From: Hoeflea sp.
Lineage (GTDB): Bacteria; Pseudomonadota; Alphaproteobacteria; Rhizobiales; Rhizobiaceae
Assembly (NCBI RefSeq): GCF_002733955.1
Contig: NZ_NVXQ01000008.1
Coordinates: 62,001-126,000 of the forward strand
DNA: 64,000 bases
Reading direction: 5' to 3'
How positions within the stretch are numbered: the first letter of the stretch is position 1; each line of letters begins with the position of its first letter. The translations under genes were made by a program, and so were the position numbers. Shown here piece by piece: positions 1-10,727 of the stretch. The notes under the pieces are model-generated. The model was not told the origin of the DNA and searched no databases. It saw only the letters and a list, made by a program, of their open reading frames with translations.

Positions 1-1025
1 TACTCTTCGCCACCAAGATAGCGGAATTCGAGAACCAGATTGCGCTGCAGGATGGAATGGTTGTCGTCCGACACCAGCGTGACGAAAATCTGCCCCGCAT
101 CGTCCGTGCTGACATCCAGCCCTTCCATATTGTCGATCTGGTTGCCGAAATCGGCCTCCAGCAGCACCGGCCCGTCGACCAGGTTGCCCGGGCCCAGCCG
201 GCTGCCATCGATGCGGCGGATGCGCATGCCGATGCCGCCCGCGATCGAGAACCGCCGCTCCAGCAACAGCAGATCACCGTTGGGCAGGAAATCCCCATCG
301 GTCACGTCATAGGGCGGGTGTCGCTTGACGAAGAACACGCCTTTCAGCGGCCCGGTCAGGACCGCCGCATAGATATCGCCCGCAGCGTTGAGGCTCCGCT
401 CGGTGACCACGACAACATCACCGGCCAACGGCGAAGCCTCGGGCGCCACCATCAGCGCTTCCGGCCCGCGATTGTTGCGAATCTCCGCAAGCGGGATCTG
501 CAGCGGTAGCGACCGCAAAGGCCGCGCGCTGCCCGGCGCTTTTGCCGGATAGGCATCGACACGGCTCTGGCGCTCGAAACTGACCAGCACCTCGTCGCCC
601 CGTAGAGCGATGCCCTCGGCGTCGACCCGCCATTTCTGGTCGGAGGATTCACCGTTTACGTCGAGAATCGGAGTGACCGAGAAATCCGTGACGCCGGTCA
701 GCGCGCCGTCTGCGCCGCGTTCGAAACGGCCGGCATACCAGAAGCCGGTATCCATGATCCCGAGAAAGCTGCGCCTGTCATCTGACAACCGGATGCCCGA
801 GATGGCTCCGAGCGTGGCGCTCGGCGAACTCAGCTCGATCCCGCCGACAAACTCAAAACTGCCAAACCGGCTCTCCTCGGACCCGACCTTGAAATGGCTG
901 ATCAGGCGGGAATTGATCTCGATGGACTGATCGTCAGCGCGCGGCGCAACAGCGGTGGAAACCGCCAGCACCGAAGCGAGGCCGGCGACCAGTGACAGCC
1001 GCGCGAGGGTTCGCCGCGGTGTCAC
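1..1025 (-). CDS. Exported esterase-like-activity-of-phytase protein, 3' end cut off
   Basis: Partial: the gene runs off the left edge, so its C-terminus is missing and about 341 codons are visible. The start is a GTG that shares four bases (GTGA) with the cobT stop, so it is translationally coupled to cobT. The first ~30 residues form a signal peptide (basic TPRRTLARL, then a hydrophobic stretch ending in APRA). The mature part has the beta-propeller-like pattern of the esterase-like activity of phytase family: [42 protein letters not shown]. This family is commonly found next to cobT in rhizobia. A role in phosphate ester cleavage is only inferred from the family name; no catalytic residue can be named. 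Confidence 0.8.
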   Translation of the reverse strand, partial: MTPRRTLARLSLVAGLASVLAVSTAVAPRADDQSIEINSRLISHFKVGSEESRFGSFEFVGGIELSSPSATLGAISGIRLSDDRRSFLGIMDTGFWYAGRFERGADGALTGVTDFSVTPILDVNGESSDQKWRVDAEGIALRGDEVLVSFERQSRVDAYPAKAPGSARPLRSLPLQIPLAEIRNNRGPEALMVAPEASPLAGDVVVVTERSLNAAGDIYAAVLTGPLKGVFFVKRHPPYDVTDGDFLPNGDLLLLERRFSIAGGIGMRIRRIDGSRLGPGNLVDGPVLLEADFGNQIDNMEGLDVSTDDAGQIFVTLVSDDNHSILQRNLVLEFRYLGGEE

Positions 1026-2923
1026 GCCCGCTTGCGTCCGCGCCGAGCCTGGGGATCGCCGGATTCATCGGCAAACAGGGCTGCCAGCTGCTCGGTCATC
1101 GCACCGGCCAGCTCTTCCGCATCGACAATCGTCACCGCGCGGCGATAGTAGCGGGTGACATCGTGACCGATACCGATGGCCAACAGTTCAACCGGCGAGC
1201 GCGTTTCGATTTCCTCGATCACCGCCCGCAGATGGCGCTCGAGATAATTGCCCGGATTGACCGACAGCGTGGAATCATCGACCGGCGCGCCATCGGAAAT
1301 CATCATCAGGATCTTGCGCTGTTCGGGACGCCGCGTCAGCCGCGAATGCGCCCAGATCAGCGCTTCGCCGTCGATGTTTTCCTTGAGCAGGCCTTCGCGC
1401 ATCATCAGCCCGAGATTGCGCCGCGCCCGGCGCCAGGGCGCATCCGCGGACTTGTAGATGATATGGCGCAGATCGTTGAGCCGGCCCGGCGTTGCCGGCT
1501 TGCCGCCGGTCAGCCACTTCTCGCGGCTCTGCCCGCCCTTCCACGCCTTGGTGGTAAAGCCAAGAAGCTCCACCTTGACGCCGCTGCGCTCAAGCGTCCG
1601 GGCCAGGATGTCCGCGCAGGTGGCCGCAACCGTGATCGGCCGGCCGCGCATCGAGCCCGAATTGTCGATCAGCAGCGTCACCACCGTATCGCGGAAATTG
1701 GTGTCCCGCTCCATCTTGAACGACAGCGGCTGCATCGGATCAATGATCATCCGCGTCAGCCGCGCGCTGTCGAGATAGCCTTCCTCGAGATCGAAATCCC
1801 AGGCCCGGTTCTGCTGCGCCATCAGCCGGCGCTGGAGCCGGTTGGCGAGCCGTCCGACAACCCCCTGCAGATGCGCCAGCTGCTTGTCGAGGAAGGACCG
1901 CAGCCGGTCGAGCTCGGCCTCGTCACAGAGCTCTTCGGCCGAGATTTCCTCGTCGAACTCGGTGGTAAAGACGTGATAATCGACCTTTTCGTTGAGATCG
2001 CCGAAAGGATCGCTCGGCTTGCGGGTCTCGCCTGGCGTTTCGGCATCTTCGTCGCTGTCGTCGATGGTGTCGTCGTCGCCGGTTTCCGCGCCGTCCATCT
2101 CGCCGGAGTCCATCTGCTCGTCGGAGGTTTCGCTTTCCTCCGCCGGTGCGGCATCCGAGCCTGCCTCTTCCTGCGAGGACTGGTCATTGTCCTCCTCGCT
2201 GCGCGGCTGGTCCTCGTCGGAAACCTCGTCCTGCTCGTCCTGCTCCTGGTCGTCGTCGCCGTAATCCTCGGCCATTTCCATGGCCGAAAGCATTTCGCGC
2301 ACAACCCTGGCAAAGGCCTGCTGGTCTTCGAGCGAGCCTTCAAGCGTGTCGAGCGCGTTGCCGGCCTTGCCTTCGATGAATTCACGCCACAGCTCGACCA
2401 CCTGGCCCGCCGACTTCGGCGGCTTGCGGCCGGTCAGCTTCTCGCGCACCATCAGCGCCACCGCTTCTTCAAGCGGCGCATCCTCGCGCGTGACGATGCC
2501 CTGGTAATTGGCCCGCTGGTACTTGTCCTCAAGCATCGAGGTCAGGTTGTCGCCGACCCCGGTCATCCGCCGCGCGCCGATCGATTCCACCCGCGCCTGC
2601 TCGACCGCATCATAGACGGCACGGGCATCCACGCCCTCTGGCGCCATGCGCGCATGCACTGCATCATCATGGCAGGCCTTGCGCAGGGCCATGGAGTCGC
2701 CCAGGCCCCGGGTGATCGAGAAATCGGCCTGCGTCGGCCGCTTCGGCAGGTCAGGCAATCTGGCCCGGTCACCGGAAATCCCGGGACGGTCATTGCCGAA
2801 CGCGACTTCCAGCTCATGGTCGCCGGCAATCGCCCGCACGCAGCCGGTCAACGCCCGCCGGAACGGCTCGGCGTCAACAGTGCCACTTGGTCTTGATCGC
2901 GAATTGTCGCCGCGTCCGGCCAT
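1022..2923 (-). CDS. cobT: Aerobic cobaltochelatase subunit CobT
   Basis: CobT works with CobS and CobN to insert Co(II) into hydrogenobyrinic acid a,c-diamide in aerobic vitamin B12 synthesis. At 633 residues it matches the usual rhizobial size. Visible parts are an N-terminal helical domain, a very acidic linker at about residues 210-315 rich in Asp, Glu and Ser, and a C-terminal von Willebrand A domain with the metal-binding motif DNSGSM near residue 418. CobS lies directly upstream, 11 bases away, so the pair is one transcript. CobN is not in the window. The downstream phytase-like gene overlaps by four bases. Confidence 0.96.
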   Translation of the reverse strand: MAGRGDNSRSRPSGTVDAEPFRRALTGCVRAIAGDHELEVAFGNDRPGISGDRARLPDLPKRPTQADFSITRGLGDSMALRKACHDDAVHARMAPEGVDARAVYDAVEQARVESIGARRMTGVGDNLTSMLEDKYQRANYQGIVTREDAPLEEAVALMVREKLTGRKPPKSAGQVVELWREFIEGKAGNALDTLEGSLEDQQAFARVVREMLSAMEMAEDYGDDDQEQDEQDEVSDEDQPRSEEDNDQSSQEEAGSDAAPAEESETSDEQMDSGEMDGAETGDDDTIDDSDEDAETPGETRKPSDPFGDLNEKVDYHVFTTEFDEEISAEELCDEAELDRLRSFLDKQLAHLQGVVGRLANRLQRRLMAQQNRAWDFDLEEGYLDSARLTRMIIDPMQPLSFKMERDTNFRDTVVTLLIDNSGSMRGRPITVAATCADILARTLERSGVKVELLGFTTKAWKGGQSREKWLTGGKPATPGRLNDLRHIIYKSADAPWRRARRNLGLMMREGLLKENIDGEALIWAHSRLTRRPEQRKILMMISDGAPVDDSTLSVNPGNYLERHLRAVIEEIETRSPVELLAIGIGHDVTRYYRRAVTIVDAEELAGAMTEQLAALFADESGDPQARRGRKRA

Positions 2924-2934
2924 GAAGATACCCG

Positions 2935-3930
2935 TCAGGCGGTTGCGCTGAGAACGATGTTGGCGGCGCTTTCCTTCAGCTCGACGCCGAAGGCGCGTTG
3001 ATAGTGTTCAGCCACCAGCGCACGTTCCAGCTCATCGCACTTGTTGAGGAAGGTCAGCCGGAAGGCGAAGGCCACGTCACCGAAGATCGCGGCATTTTCC
3101 GCCCAGGTGATCACTGTCCGCGGGCTCATCACCGTCGACAGGTCGCCATTGATGAACGACGACCGGGTCATGTCGGCCACCCGCACCATCTTCGACACCG
3201 CGTCGCGGCCCTCGCCCTCGGCAAAGTCCTTGACCTTGGCAGCGACGATATCGACTTCCTGGTCATGCGGCAGGTAGTTCAGCGTGGTGACGATCGACCA
3301 GCGGTCCATCTGCGCCTGGTTGATCTGCTGCGTGCCGTGGTAGAGGCCGGTCGTGTCGCCAAGGCCGACGGTGTTGGCCGTGGCGAACAGGCGAAACGCC
3401 GGATGCGGCCTGATGACGCGGCTCTGGTCGAGCAATGTCAGGCGGCCCGACGATTCCAGCACCCGCTGGATCACGAACATCACGTCCGGACGGCCGGCGT
3501 CATACTCGTCAAACACCAGTGCAACATTGTGCTGATAGGCCCACGGCAGAATGCCGTCCTTGAATTCGGTGACCTGCATGCCTTCGCGGACAACGATCGC
3601 GTCCTTGCCGACGAGGTCGATACGGCTGACATGGCTGTCGAGGTTGACGCGCACGCACGGCCAGTTGAGCCTTGCGGCAACCTGCTCGATATGGGTCGAC
3701 TTGCCGGTGCCGTGATAGCCCGAGACCATAACCCGGCGGTTGTGGGCGAAGCCTGCCAGGATGGCGAGCGTGGTGTCGCGGTCAAACAGGTAATCCGGGT
3801 CAAGGTCGGGCACATAGGCGTCCCGTTCCTTGTAGGCCGGGACAGTGATGTCCGAATCGATGCCAAACGCGTCGCGCACCTTGACGGTGGTGTCTGGCAG
3901 GTTGGTGATATCGAGGTCGATCTTGCTCAT
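2935..3930 (-). CDS. cobS: Aerobic cobaltochelatase subunit CobS (AAA+ ATPase)
   Basis: CobS is the MoxR-type AAA+ motor that pairs with CobT and powers cobalt insertion by CobN. The Walker A motif GYHGTGKST is at about residues 71-79, followed by the Walker B region [11 protein letters not shown]. At 331 residues it is family-sized. Two ATG codons are adjacent; I chose the second because the GGAG ribosome site is then five bases away rather than two. The J-domain gene lies upstream on the same strand with a gap of about 70 bases. Confidence 0.96.
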   Translation of the reverse strand: MSKIDLDITNLPDTTVKVRDAFGIDSDITVPAYKERDAYVPDLDPDYLFDRDTTLAILAGFAHNRRVMVSGYHGTGKSTHIEQVAARLNWPCVRVNLDSHVSRIDLVGKDAIVVREGMQVTEFKDGILPWAYQHNVALVFDEYDAGRPDVMFVIQRVLESSGRLTLLDQSRVIRPHPAFRLFATANTVGLGDTTGLYHGTQQINQAQMDRWSIVTTLNYLPHDQEVDIVAAKVKDFAEGEGRDAVSKMVRVADMTRSSFINGDLSTVMSPRTVITWAENAAIFGDVAFAFRLTFLNKCDELERALVAEHYQRAFGVELKESAANIVLSATA

Positions 3931-3999
3931 CATGTCTCCAAGGCCTGGCTAATCTGCCTGCGGGCCGCTCTCCTGTCCGGTCCTGCTTAGACTGTTCGC

Positions 4000-4617
4000 T
4001 TAGCAGAAACCAGACTGCTTTAACAATTGGTAGGCCTGGATGACGGCGCGAAAACGGTCCTCGGAACCGCGGTCGCCGCCATTGGCATCGGGGTGGTGCT
4101 GCTTGACCAGTTCCTTGTAACGGGTCTTGATCTCGGTCGATGTCGCATTTGCGGCGAGACCGAGCGTGTCAAACGCCTTGCCCTCCAGCGTCTTGACCTT
4201 GCGGGCACGGACCGGACGGTTGGGGCGCGTCTCGTTGAAGAACCCGTGCGGATCCCGCATCCGAGCCTGCGCGCCGGCCGAACCCGACTTTGCGGTCGAT
4301 TGTGTCGGCCCGCTGGCAGCAGACCGGTCAACGCCCATTTTCCAGGTCGGACGGTTCCCCGTCAGCGCCTCTTTCTGGTAGCGCGCGATCTCGCCATCCG
4401 AAAGCCCGGAAAAATAGTTGTAGCCCTTGTTGTACTCGCGCGCGTGATCAACGCAGAACATGAAGTACTGCCCCTCGGCGTCCCGACCCACGGGCGCGCG
4501 GTGAGTCCCGGGTTTGCTGCAGCCGTCCCACTGGCATTCAGGCGCAGTTGGCTCAGCCGGTTTGGCGCCCTTGCGGCGGACCCGGATGCGATCAAAATAT
4601 TTGGAATCCAGTTTCAT
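4000..4617 (-). CDS. J-domain (DnaJ-like) protein
   Basis: The protein has 205 residues with the J domain at the C-terminus (about 145-203): it begins FDTLGLAANATSTEIKTRYKELV and carries the HPD tripeptide near residue 177, which stimulates DnaK ATPase. The N-terminal half has a conserved pair of Cys-containing segments (ECQWDGCSKPGTH, FCVDHAREYN), as in the alphaproteobacterial J-protein found beside bolA and cobS. It is divergent from bolA across about 150 bases. A co-chaperone role is secure; the client is unknown. Confidence 0.9.
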   Translation of the reverse strand: MKLDSKYFDRIRVRRKGAKPAEPTAPECQWDGCSKPGTHRAPVGRDAEGQYFMFCVDHAREYNKGYNYFSGLSDGEIARYQKEALTGNRPTWKMGVDRSAASGPTQSTAKSGSAGAQARMRDPHGFFNETRPNRPVRARKVKTLEGKAFDTLGLAANATSTEIKTRYKELVKQHHPDANGGDRGSEDRFRAVIQAYQLLKQSGFC

Positions 4618-4764
4618 AGCGACAATTATGGTGCTCTACAGGTTAGCGAACAAGGATTGACAAGGGTGATTCAAGCTGCCTACCCCGTCTCGACTTCGAA
4701 TGCCACCATGCAAATCGCAACAGTCGAATTTTGTGACCGCGCACCTTACACCAGGAGCATCTTC

Positions 4765-5067
4765 ATGTCCCGTCAGAACCGCATTGAAACAGCGCTGACT
4801 GAAAAATTCACGCCCGAACGTCTGATCGTGATCAATGAAAGCCATCTTCATGCTGGTCATCATCATTCCGGCAGCGACCATCACGAAGCGTTCGACGGGA
4901 CCGGTGAAACCCATTTCCGCATTCGTATCGTCTCGCCCGTGTTTTCCGGCATGAGCCGCATCCAGCGTCACCGCGCTGTCAACGAACTGCTCAAGGACGA
5001 GCTCGACGGCGGTCTGCATGCAATGGCCGTCGAGGCTTCGGCGCCGGGCGAGCAGACGCGCTGGTAG
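4765..5067 (+). CDS. bolA: BolA family protein
   Basis: The protein has 100 residues. The ATG at 4765 is preceded by AGGAG at 4753, which settles the start; a longer reading frame upstream has no support. The BolA fold is seen in IETALTEKF, then INESHLHAGH with a His-rich loop (HAGHHHSGSDHH), then THFRIRIVSPVF and the end of the helix-turn-helix-like segment. BolA proteins bind monothiol glutaredoxins through [2Fe-2S] clusters and act in iron regulation and morphology. It is divergent from the J-protein gene. Confidence 0.93.
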   Translation: MSRQNRIETALTEKFTPERLIVINESHLHAGHHHSGSDHHEAFDGTGETHFRIRIVSPVFSGMSRIQRHRAVNELLKDELDGGLHAMAVEASAPGEQTRW

Positions 5068-5110
5068 CCGCTGCTGTCGCCTGACCGGCAACCAGCTATC
5101 TAGGCGCCGC

Positions 5111-6406
5111 TCACGCCTTGTCCATGGGACGAATACGCAACCTGGTAATTCTGTTGCGATCGCGCTTCATGACGATGAAGCGCTTGCCGTGGAAGGTGAA
5201 CGCCTGCTTCTCCTCGGGGATGGTCTGGGATTCGTGAATCACCAGGCCGGCCACCGTGGTGGCTTCGTCATCGGGCAGTGACCAGTCAAGCGCCCGGTTG
5301 AGGTCGCGGATCGGAACCGAACCGTCAACCACGATCGAGCCGTCAGCCTCCTGCCGCACACCCTGAACCTCGGTGTCATGCTCGTCGGCAATGTCGCCGA
5401 CGATCTCCTCGAGAATGTCTTCAAGCGTCACCAGCCCCTCGACCTCGCCATACTCGTCGACGACAATGGCAATGTGCGCCTTGCGTCTCAGGAAGGCGTT
5501 GAGCTGGTCGGGCACGCTGGTCGTGTCGGGCACGAACCAGGGTTTCTGGGCGATCTTCACCACATCCATGCGGTGCGGCTCGGTCGGATTTTCAGCCAGC
5601 ACACGCAAAACGTCCTTGGCATGAACGATGCCGATGATGTTGTCGGTCGACCCGCGCCAGATCGGCATGCGGGTATAGGGGCTTTCAAGGACCGCCCGCA
5701 CATTGGTTTCCGGCGTCTCGTCGGCATTGAGCATCCGCATCGAGGTGCGGTGGATCATCACATCCGAGACTTCCAGCTCACCCAGGTCCAGAACCCCCCC
5801 CAGCCGGTCGCGGTCGGCCTTGACCACCGATCCTTCGCGGTGAAGCAGGTCCACAGCGCCGCGGATTTCCTCATGTGCGGACAGCATCGAGGTTTCGGAC
5901 GCGAAGGTCACGCCAAACACCGCCATGATCTTGCGGACGATCCAGTTGATGAAGCTCGACAAGGGCCCGACGACCACGACGAAGGCCTTGACCACCGGTG
6001 CGACGAACATGGCAAACCGGTCGGGTGTCGAAATTGCCCAGCTCTTGGGCAGCACTTCGGCAAAGATCACCAGCAGCAGGGTCATGGTCAGCGTCGCCAC
6101 CGCCACACCGGAATCGCCGAAAATCGACAACAGCACACTGGTGGCCAGCGCCGAGGCCAGAATATTGACCAGATTGTTGCCAATCAGCAGCGCCCCGATC
6201 AGGCGGTCCTTGCGCTCGATCAATGTGTTGACGGTGCCGGCACGCACATCGCCATTGGTCTCGAGCGAATGCATCCGGGCCCGCGACGCCGCTGTCAGCG
6301 CGGTCTCGGAGCCCGAAAAGAATCCCGACAACCCGATCAACGCCAGGATCGCCAGGATGGTCAGGCCGTGTTCAGCCAGGATTGCGCCGATTGTTTCCAG
6401 GATCAT
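5111..6406 (-). CDS. CNNM/CorC (HlyC/CorC) family membrane protein with CBS pair
   Basis: The 431 residues run as an N-terminal DUF21/CNNM transmembrane domain (about 10-190, with [15 protein letters not shown]), a CBS-domain pair (about 205-335, with [23 protein letters not shown] and [21 protein letters not shown]), and a C-terminal CorC/HlyC domain. The family is linked to Mg2+ and Co2+ handling; the older name hemolysin is misleading. The start ATG overlaps the aroB stop by four bases (ATGA), so it is the third gene of aroK-aroB-corC. Confidence 0.9.
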   Translation of the reverse strand: MILETIGAILAEHGLTILAILALIGLSGFFSGSETALTAASRARMHSLETNGDVRAGTVNTLIERKDRLIGALLIGNNLVNILASALATSVLLSIFGDSGVAVATLTMTLLLVIFAEVLPKSWAISTPDRFAMFVAPVVKAFVVVVGPLSSFINWIVRKIMAVFGVTFASETSMLSAHEEIRGAVDLLHREGSVVKADRDRLGGVLDLGELEVSDVMIHRTSMRMLNADETPETNVRAVLESPYTRMPIWRGSTDNIIGIVHAKDVLRVLAENPTEPHRMDVVKIAQKPWFVPDTTSVPDQLNAFLRRKAHIAIVVDEYGEVEGLVTLEDILEEIVGDIADEHDTEVQGVRQEADGSIVVDGSVPIRDLNRALDWSLPDDEATTVAGLVIHESQTIPEEKQAFTFHGKRFIVMKRDRNRITRLRIRPMDKA

Positions 6407-7527
6407 GATGCCCGCTTGTCCTCCAGAAATCGAAACACTTCATCCACCGGCACGTCATCAGCAACAAAGGACTGGCCGATGCCGCGCGTCAGGATGAAGG
6501 TCAGCGCCCCGCGCCGGACCTTCTTGTCCTGGGCGATGTGCTTCATCAGTATATCGGTCGGCGGCAGCTCACCTTCAATATCCGACATCAGCGTTGGCAG
6601 TCCGACTTCCTTGAGATGATGAGCGACCCTTTTGGCGTCATCGGGACTGGCAAGGTTCATCCGCGCCGAAAATTCGTGCGCCAGCACCATGCCGATTGCC
6701 ACGCCCTCGCCATGCACCAGCCGCCGCCCGTCATAATCCGTGGCCGCTTCCAGCGCGTGGCCGAATGTGTGGCCGAGATTGAGAAGCGCCCGAGCCCCGT
6801 GTTCACGCTCATCGGCAGCCACCACATCCGCCTTTGCCTGGCACCCCGTGGCAATCGCCGTAATCCGCGCCTCCCCGCCCGAAAATACCTCACGCCAGTT
6901 TTTCTCGAGCCAGGCAAAGAACTCCGGCCGGTCGATCAGGCCATATTTCGCCACCTCGGCATAGCCGGCGCGGAATTCGCGGATCGGCAACGTGTCAAGC
7001 ACATCGGTATCTGCCAACACCAGTTCGGGCTGATGAAACACGCCGATCAGGTTCTTGCCATGCGATGAATTGATCCCGGTCTTGCCGCCAACCGAGGAAT
7101 CCACCTGCGCCAGCAGGCTGGTCGGCACCTGGATGAAGCCCATGCCGCGCCGCACGATGCCCGCGGCGAAGCCCGAAAGATCCCCGATCACGCCACCGCC
7201 CAGCGCCAGCACCGCATCGCCACGCTCCAGCCGCGCACCGAGCACGTGATCACACACATGCACCAGCTCGTCGAACCGCTTGGTCTTTTCGCCCGGCTCG
7301 AGCACCAGCGGCGCCGCCTCGATTCCACTCGCGGCAAGGCTTTCAAGCAAGGTGTCGAGATGAGCCGCCGCCACATTGCGGTCGGTCACGACAGCACATC
7401 TGATGCCCGGGTTGCGGGCCGCGATCTGAGCTCCTGCTTCTGCGATCAGCCCGGGTCCGATGACAATGTCATAGCTGCGGTCTCCGAGATCGACGCGGAC
7501 GGTTTCACGGGGAGAGGTCTTGGTCAT
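6403..7527 (-). CDS. aroB: 3-dehydroquinate synthase
   Basis: AroB makes 3-dehydroquinate from DAHP, the second step of the shikimate pathway, using NAD+ and a divalent metal. Family signatures are [14 protein letters not shown] (NAD-binding), [23 protein letters not shown], and the metal ligands in [10 protein letters not shown] and LVHGEGV. It has 374 residues. It overlaps aroK upstream by ATGA and the CNNM/CorC gene downstream by ATGA, so the three genes are translationally coupled. Confidence 0.97.
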   Translation of the reverse strand: MTKTSPRETVRVDLGDRSYDIVIGPGLIAEAGAQIAARNPGIRCAVVTDRNVAAAHLDTLLESLAASGIEAAPLVLEPGEKTKRFDELVHVCDHVLGARLERGDAVLALGGGVIGDLSGFAAGIVRRGMGFIQVPTSLLAQVDSSVGGKTGINSSHGKNLIGVFHQPELVLADTDVLDTLPIREFRAGYAEVAKYGLIDRPEFFAWLEKNWREVFSGGEARITAIATGCQAKADVVAADEREHGARALLNLGHTFGHALEAATDYDGRRLVHGEGVAIGMVLAHEFSARMNLASPDDAKRVAHHLKEVGLPTLMSDIEGELPPTDILMKHIAQDKKVRRGALTFILTRGIGQSFVADDVPVDEVFRFLEDKRAS

Positions 7528-8123
7528 GAAAAGGGCACCGTATCCTGGCCCCTGTCCAGCCGGGCGAGCGCCATGACTGTTTCAGAGGCAATTACTTCCT
7601 TGTCTTCGTCACGTGACCAAACCGTCACGTCGGCCTGGCCATAGACCGGGTAACGCTGGTCGAGAAGATCGGACAGCGTCTGCCGGGGATTGGCGGTCTT
7701 CAGCAACGGTCTTGAATCCCGCTTCGACACCCGCGCCCACAATACATCAAGATCCGCCTTCAGCCACACCGACAGGCCATTCCTGAGCACCATTGTCCGT
7801 GTGGTGTCGTTCATGAACGCCCCGCCACCGGTCGACAGCACCCGCGGTCCGGTTTTCAGAAGCCGCTTGATCACCCGCGCCTCTAGAGCCCGGAACTCCG
7901 GCTCCCCATAGGCCTCGAACAGTTCCGGAATGCTCATGCGCGAAACCCGTTCGATCTCCTGATCGGAATCGACGAAGGGAATTTCGAGCATCTGCGCCAC
8001 CAGCCGTCCAATGGCCGATTTTCCGGCGCCCATCAGCCCGACAAATACCAGATTGCGTTGGCCGAGCACTCGCCGTGCCGTCTCGATATCCTGTTCCGGC
8101 GCGATAGTCTGCGGTTCAGTCAA
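7524..8123 (-). CDS. aroK: Shikimate kinase
   Basis: AroK phosphorylates shikimate with ATP. The P-loop GLMGAGKS is followed by [20 protein letters not shown] (shikimate/Mg site) and STGGGAF. I chose the TTG at 8121-8123 as the start because GGGGGAGA lies just upstream and the resulting 199 residues (beginning MTEPQTI) match rhizobial AroK; the frame stays open upstream to 8240 but that extension reads as low-quality sequence. It is the first gene of aroK-aroB-corC and is divergent from the small membrane ORF and xerD. Confidence 0.94.
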   Translation of the reverse strand: MTEPQTIAPEQDIETARRVLGQRNLVFVGLMGAGKSAIGRLVAQMLEIPFVDSDQEIERVSRMSIPELFEAYGEPEFRALEARVIKRLLKTGPRVLSTGGGAFMNDTTRTMVLRNGLSVWLKADLDVLWARVSKRDSRPLLKTANPRQTLSDLLDQRYPVYGQADVTVWSRDEDKEVIASETVMALARLDRGQDTVPFS

Positions 8124-8271
8124 CTGTCTCCCCCGCCCTTCGGGCCAATGATCCGCGCCTTCTATTGGCCATGTCCGGCGGCGCGTCAAGCGCGGCCCGG
8201 TTTCCGCATCGCGCTTGAAACGGCGCGCGCACTGCCGCATAACACGTCAACACCAGTTCGCCGGAGTGCCC

Positions 8272-8415
8272 ATGCCATCCCTGTTTCGGTTCCTTTTCCT
8301 GTGCGCCGTGCTTGCCGGCATCGTCTATGGCGCCATGTTTGCATTGATCATCTATGTTGAGCCGGTGGACCGCGAGGTCACCGTGCGCGTCCCCACCGAA
8401 AAACTCAACAACTGA
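8272..8415 (+). CDS. Small single-pass membrane protein (47 aa), upstream of xerD
   Basis: The protein is MPSLFRF followed by one hydrophobic helix ([20 protein letters not shown]) and a short polar tail ([18 protein letters not shown]). The ATG at 8272 is preceded by CCGGAG. The gene ends 17 bases before xerD and is probably co-transcribed with it. Short proteins like this are conserved at this place in rhizobia, sometimes mislabelled as histidine kinase; no kinase feature is present. Function unknown. Confidence 0.7.
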   Translation: MPSLFRFLFLCAVLAGIVYGAMFALIIYVEPVDREVTVRVPTEKLNN

Positions 8416-8432
8416 CTGGATCCGGTCCTATC

Positions 8433-9374
8433 ATGCGCGATCTCAGCGCCGCCAATGCCGAAGCCTTCCTCGAAATGATGAGTGCCGAGCGTGGCGCTGC
8501 GGACAATACGCTGGAAGCCTACCGCCGCGACCTTGACGACGCCTCCGATGTGCTGGGCGCGCTTGGAACCTCGCTGGTCAAGGCTCAGGCCGACGACATC
8601 CGGCGCGTCATCGCCAATCTGGCCGCCCGTGGCTTCTCGCCGGCCTCCCAGGCCAGGCGCCTGTCGGCATTGCGCCAGTTCTACAAGTTCCTCCACGCCG
8701 AAGGATTGCGCGGTGACGATCCGACCGGGGTAATCGATTCCCCGCGAAAGTCCCGCGCGCTGCCGAAAGTGCTCAGCATCGATGACGTCTCGCGTCTGCT
8801 GGCGCAGGCGGAAACCGACATCGCCATGGCCCGGGACAAGGAAGAGGCATCACGCCGCATCCGCTTTCGCGCGCTGCTCGAACTGCTCTACGCCACCGGC
8901 ATGCGGGTCAGCGAACTGGTCAGCCTGCCCTACCGGGTGCTCGCCGATGACGGAAGGTTTCTGGTCATTCGCGGCAAGGGCGCCAAGGAGCGCATGGTGC
9001 CGATGTCACGCCCCTCCCGCGCAGCGCTCGATGCCTGGCTTGCGACGATCGGCGATGCCGCCGAGGAGGCCGGCTTTCTGTTTCCGGCAAACTCGGCCGA
9101 GGGGCATCTCTCCCGCCAGGTCTTCGCCCGTGAGCTCAAGGAAGTGGCCGCCCGCGCCGGCATTCCCGTGGCGAAAGTCTCGCCCCACGTCCTGCGTCAT
9201 GCCTTCGCCAGCCATCTGCTGGCCGGTGGCGCAGATCTCCGCGCGGTCCAGGAATTGCTCGGCCATGCCGACATTTCCACCACCCAGATCTACACCCATG
9301 TGCTTGATGAACGCCTGCGACAATTGGTCAATGAGCATCACCCCCTTGCAAAAGCCACAAAAAGTCGCGATTAA
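8433..9374 (+). CDS. xerD: Tyrosine recombinase XerD
   Basis: XerD resolves chromosome dimers at dif together with XerC and FtsK. It has 313 residues: an N-terminal SAM-like core-binding domain (about 1-105) and a C-terminal catalytic domain. Catalytic residues can be read: Arg in ATGMRVSEL (about 157), Lys in IRGKGAKER, HxxR in HVLRHAF (about 252), His in LGHADIS and the nucleophile Tyr in IYTHV (about 287). It is part of the core chromosome here, not of an integrated element, because no attachment repeats or cargo surround it. Confidence 0.96.
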   Translation: MRDLSAANAEAFLEMMSAERGAADNTLEAYRRDLDDASDVLGALGTSLVKAQADDIRRVIANLAARGFSPASQARRLSALRQFYKFLHAEGLRGDDPTGVIDSPRKSRALPKVLSIDDVSRLLAQAETDIAMARDKEEASRRIRFRALLELLYATGMRVSELVSLPYRVLADDGRFLVIRGKGAKERMVPMSRPSRAALDAWLATIGDAAEEAGFLFPANSAEGHLSRQVFARELKEVAARAGIPVAKVSPHVLRHAFASHLLAGGADLRAVQELLGHADISTTQIYTHVLDERLRQLVNEHHPLAKATKSRD

Positions 9375-9475
9375 GCCCGCTCGCAACACGCCAAATGAAT
9401 GCGTGACAGACATGTCGGACTAGGCTTGACTGGTTCTGGCGACGAAAAATGCGATGGCCCGCGTGGAAAAACTCA

Positions 9476-10432
9476 ATGCACAATTATCTTGATTTCGAAA
9501 AACCGATCTCCGACCTGGAAGGCAAGATCCTCGAATTGAGGAAGCTCGCCGGCGAGGACGAGAGCATCGACACAGGCGATGAAATTGCCCGGCTCGAAAC
9601 CAGGGCCCGCGACGCCATGGCCGAAATCTACGGCAAGCTCAACCCGTGGCAGAAGACCCAGGTTGCGCGCCACCCTGACCGGCCGCATTTCAATGACTAC
9701 GCCAAGAACCTGTTCGACGAGTTCACGCCGCTGGCCGGCGATCGCAAATTTGCCGAGGACGCCGCCATCCAGGCAGGTTTTGCCCGCTTCCGTGGCCAGC
9801 CGGTGGTCGTCATCGGCCAGGAAAAGGGTCACGACACCAAGACCCGCATCAAGCACAATTTCGGCTCGGCCCGCCCGGAAGGCTACCGCAAGGCCATCCG
9901 CATCATGGAGCTGGCCGACCGCTTCCAGATCCCGGTCATTACCCTTGTCGACACCGCTGGCGCCTATCCCGGCGTTGGCGCGGAAGAACGCGGCCAGGCC
10001 GAAGCCATCGCCCGCTCGACCGAAACCTGCCTCAACCTCCGCTCGCCGCTGATTTCGATCATCATCGGCGAAGGCGGGTCCGGCGGCGCCATCGCCATTG
10101 CCACCGGCAACAAGGTCTACATGCTCGAGCATTCGATCTATTCCGTCATCTCGCCTGAAGGCGCCGCGTCGATTCTGTGGCGCGATTCGACACGGGCACG
10201 CGATGCGGCCACCTCGATGAAGATCACCGCCCAGGATCTTCGTGATCTCGGCATCATCGACGACATTATTCCCGAGCCGGTTGGCGGCGCCCACCGTGAT
10301 CCCGGAAGCGTGATCGCGCGCGCTGGCGACCTGATCGCCTCCGCTCTTGAGGAAATGTCCAGCCGCTCCGGAGATGAGTTGCGCGCTGATCGCCGCAAGA
10401 AATTCCTCGAGATCGGCCGGCACATCGGTTGA
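9476..10432 (+). CDS. accA: Acetyl-CoA carboxylase carboxyltransferase subunit alpha
   Basis: AccA and AccD transfer the carboxyl group from biotin to acetyl-CoA, giving malonyl-CoA for fatty acid synthesis. The protein starts [18 protein letters not shown] and has 318 residues, the usual rhizobial size; a start 27 bases upstream is possible but adds non-conserved residues. Crotonase-fold signatures are [21 protein letters not shown] and [14 protein letters not shown]. It follows xerD after a gap of about 100 bases. No clear terminator was seen after it. Confidence 0.97.
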   Translation: MHNYLDFEKPISDLEGKILELRKLAGEDESIDTGDEIARLETRARDAMAEIYGKLNPWQKTQVARHPDRPHFNDYAKNLFDEFTPLAGDRKFAEDAAIQAGFARFRGQPVVVIGQEKGHDTKTRIKHNFGSARPEGYRKAIRIMELADRFQIPVITLVDTAGAYPGVGAEERGQAEAIARSTETCLNLRSPLISIIIGEGGSGGAIAIATGNKVYMLEHSIYSVISPEGAASILWRDSTRARDAATSMKITAQDLRDLGIIDDIIPEPVGGAHRDPGSVIARAGDLIASALEEMSSRSGDELRADRRKKFLEIGRHIG

Positions 10433-10727
10433 TCACCGCCCCATTCGAGCCACATTTGGAACGCCAATAAAGCCTCTGGCGCATCCAGATCAGTCCATCC
10501 AAAGGGTTTGAGTTGGCGATGAGCCCGGCCGTTCGGGCCACTTGGCGGTGGTTGCGGCGAAATATATCCGGCGCTGCCGGCGAGATACCCTGGAGCTGCA
10601 CCACGGATTGGTAATGCTTCATGAACCATGTTTGTAGTAGTGTTGCGTTGAAATGCCCGGCCCGGGATCACATCGAAGACGATCCGACAGGCCGTCGAAC
10701 TTGCCACTGCAACGTCCAAGAGACCCC

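Noticed and set aside
992-2896. A 634-codon open frame on the plus strand opposite cobT
   Set aside because: It is a shadow of cobT caused by high GC content; it has no ribosome site and its protein has no family look, while the minus-strand protein has clear CobT motifs.
8433-9374. A phage or integron integrase
   Set aside because: Length, motifs and position next to accA fit the housekeeping XerD, not a mobile recombinase.
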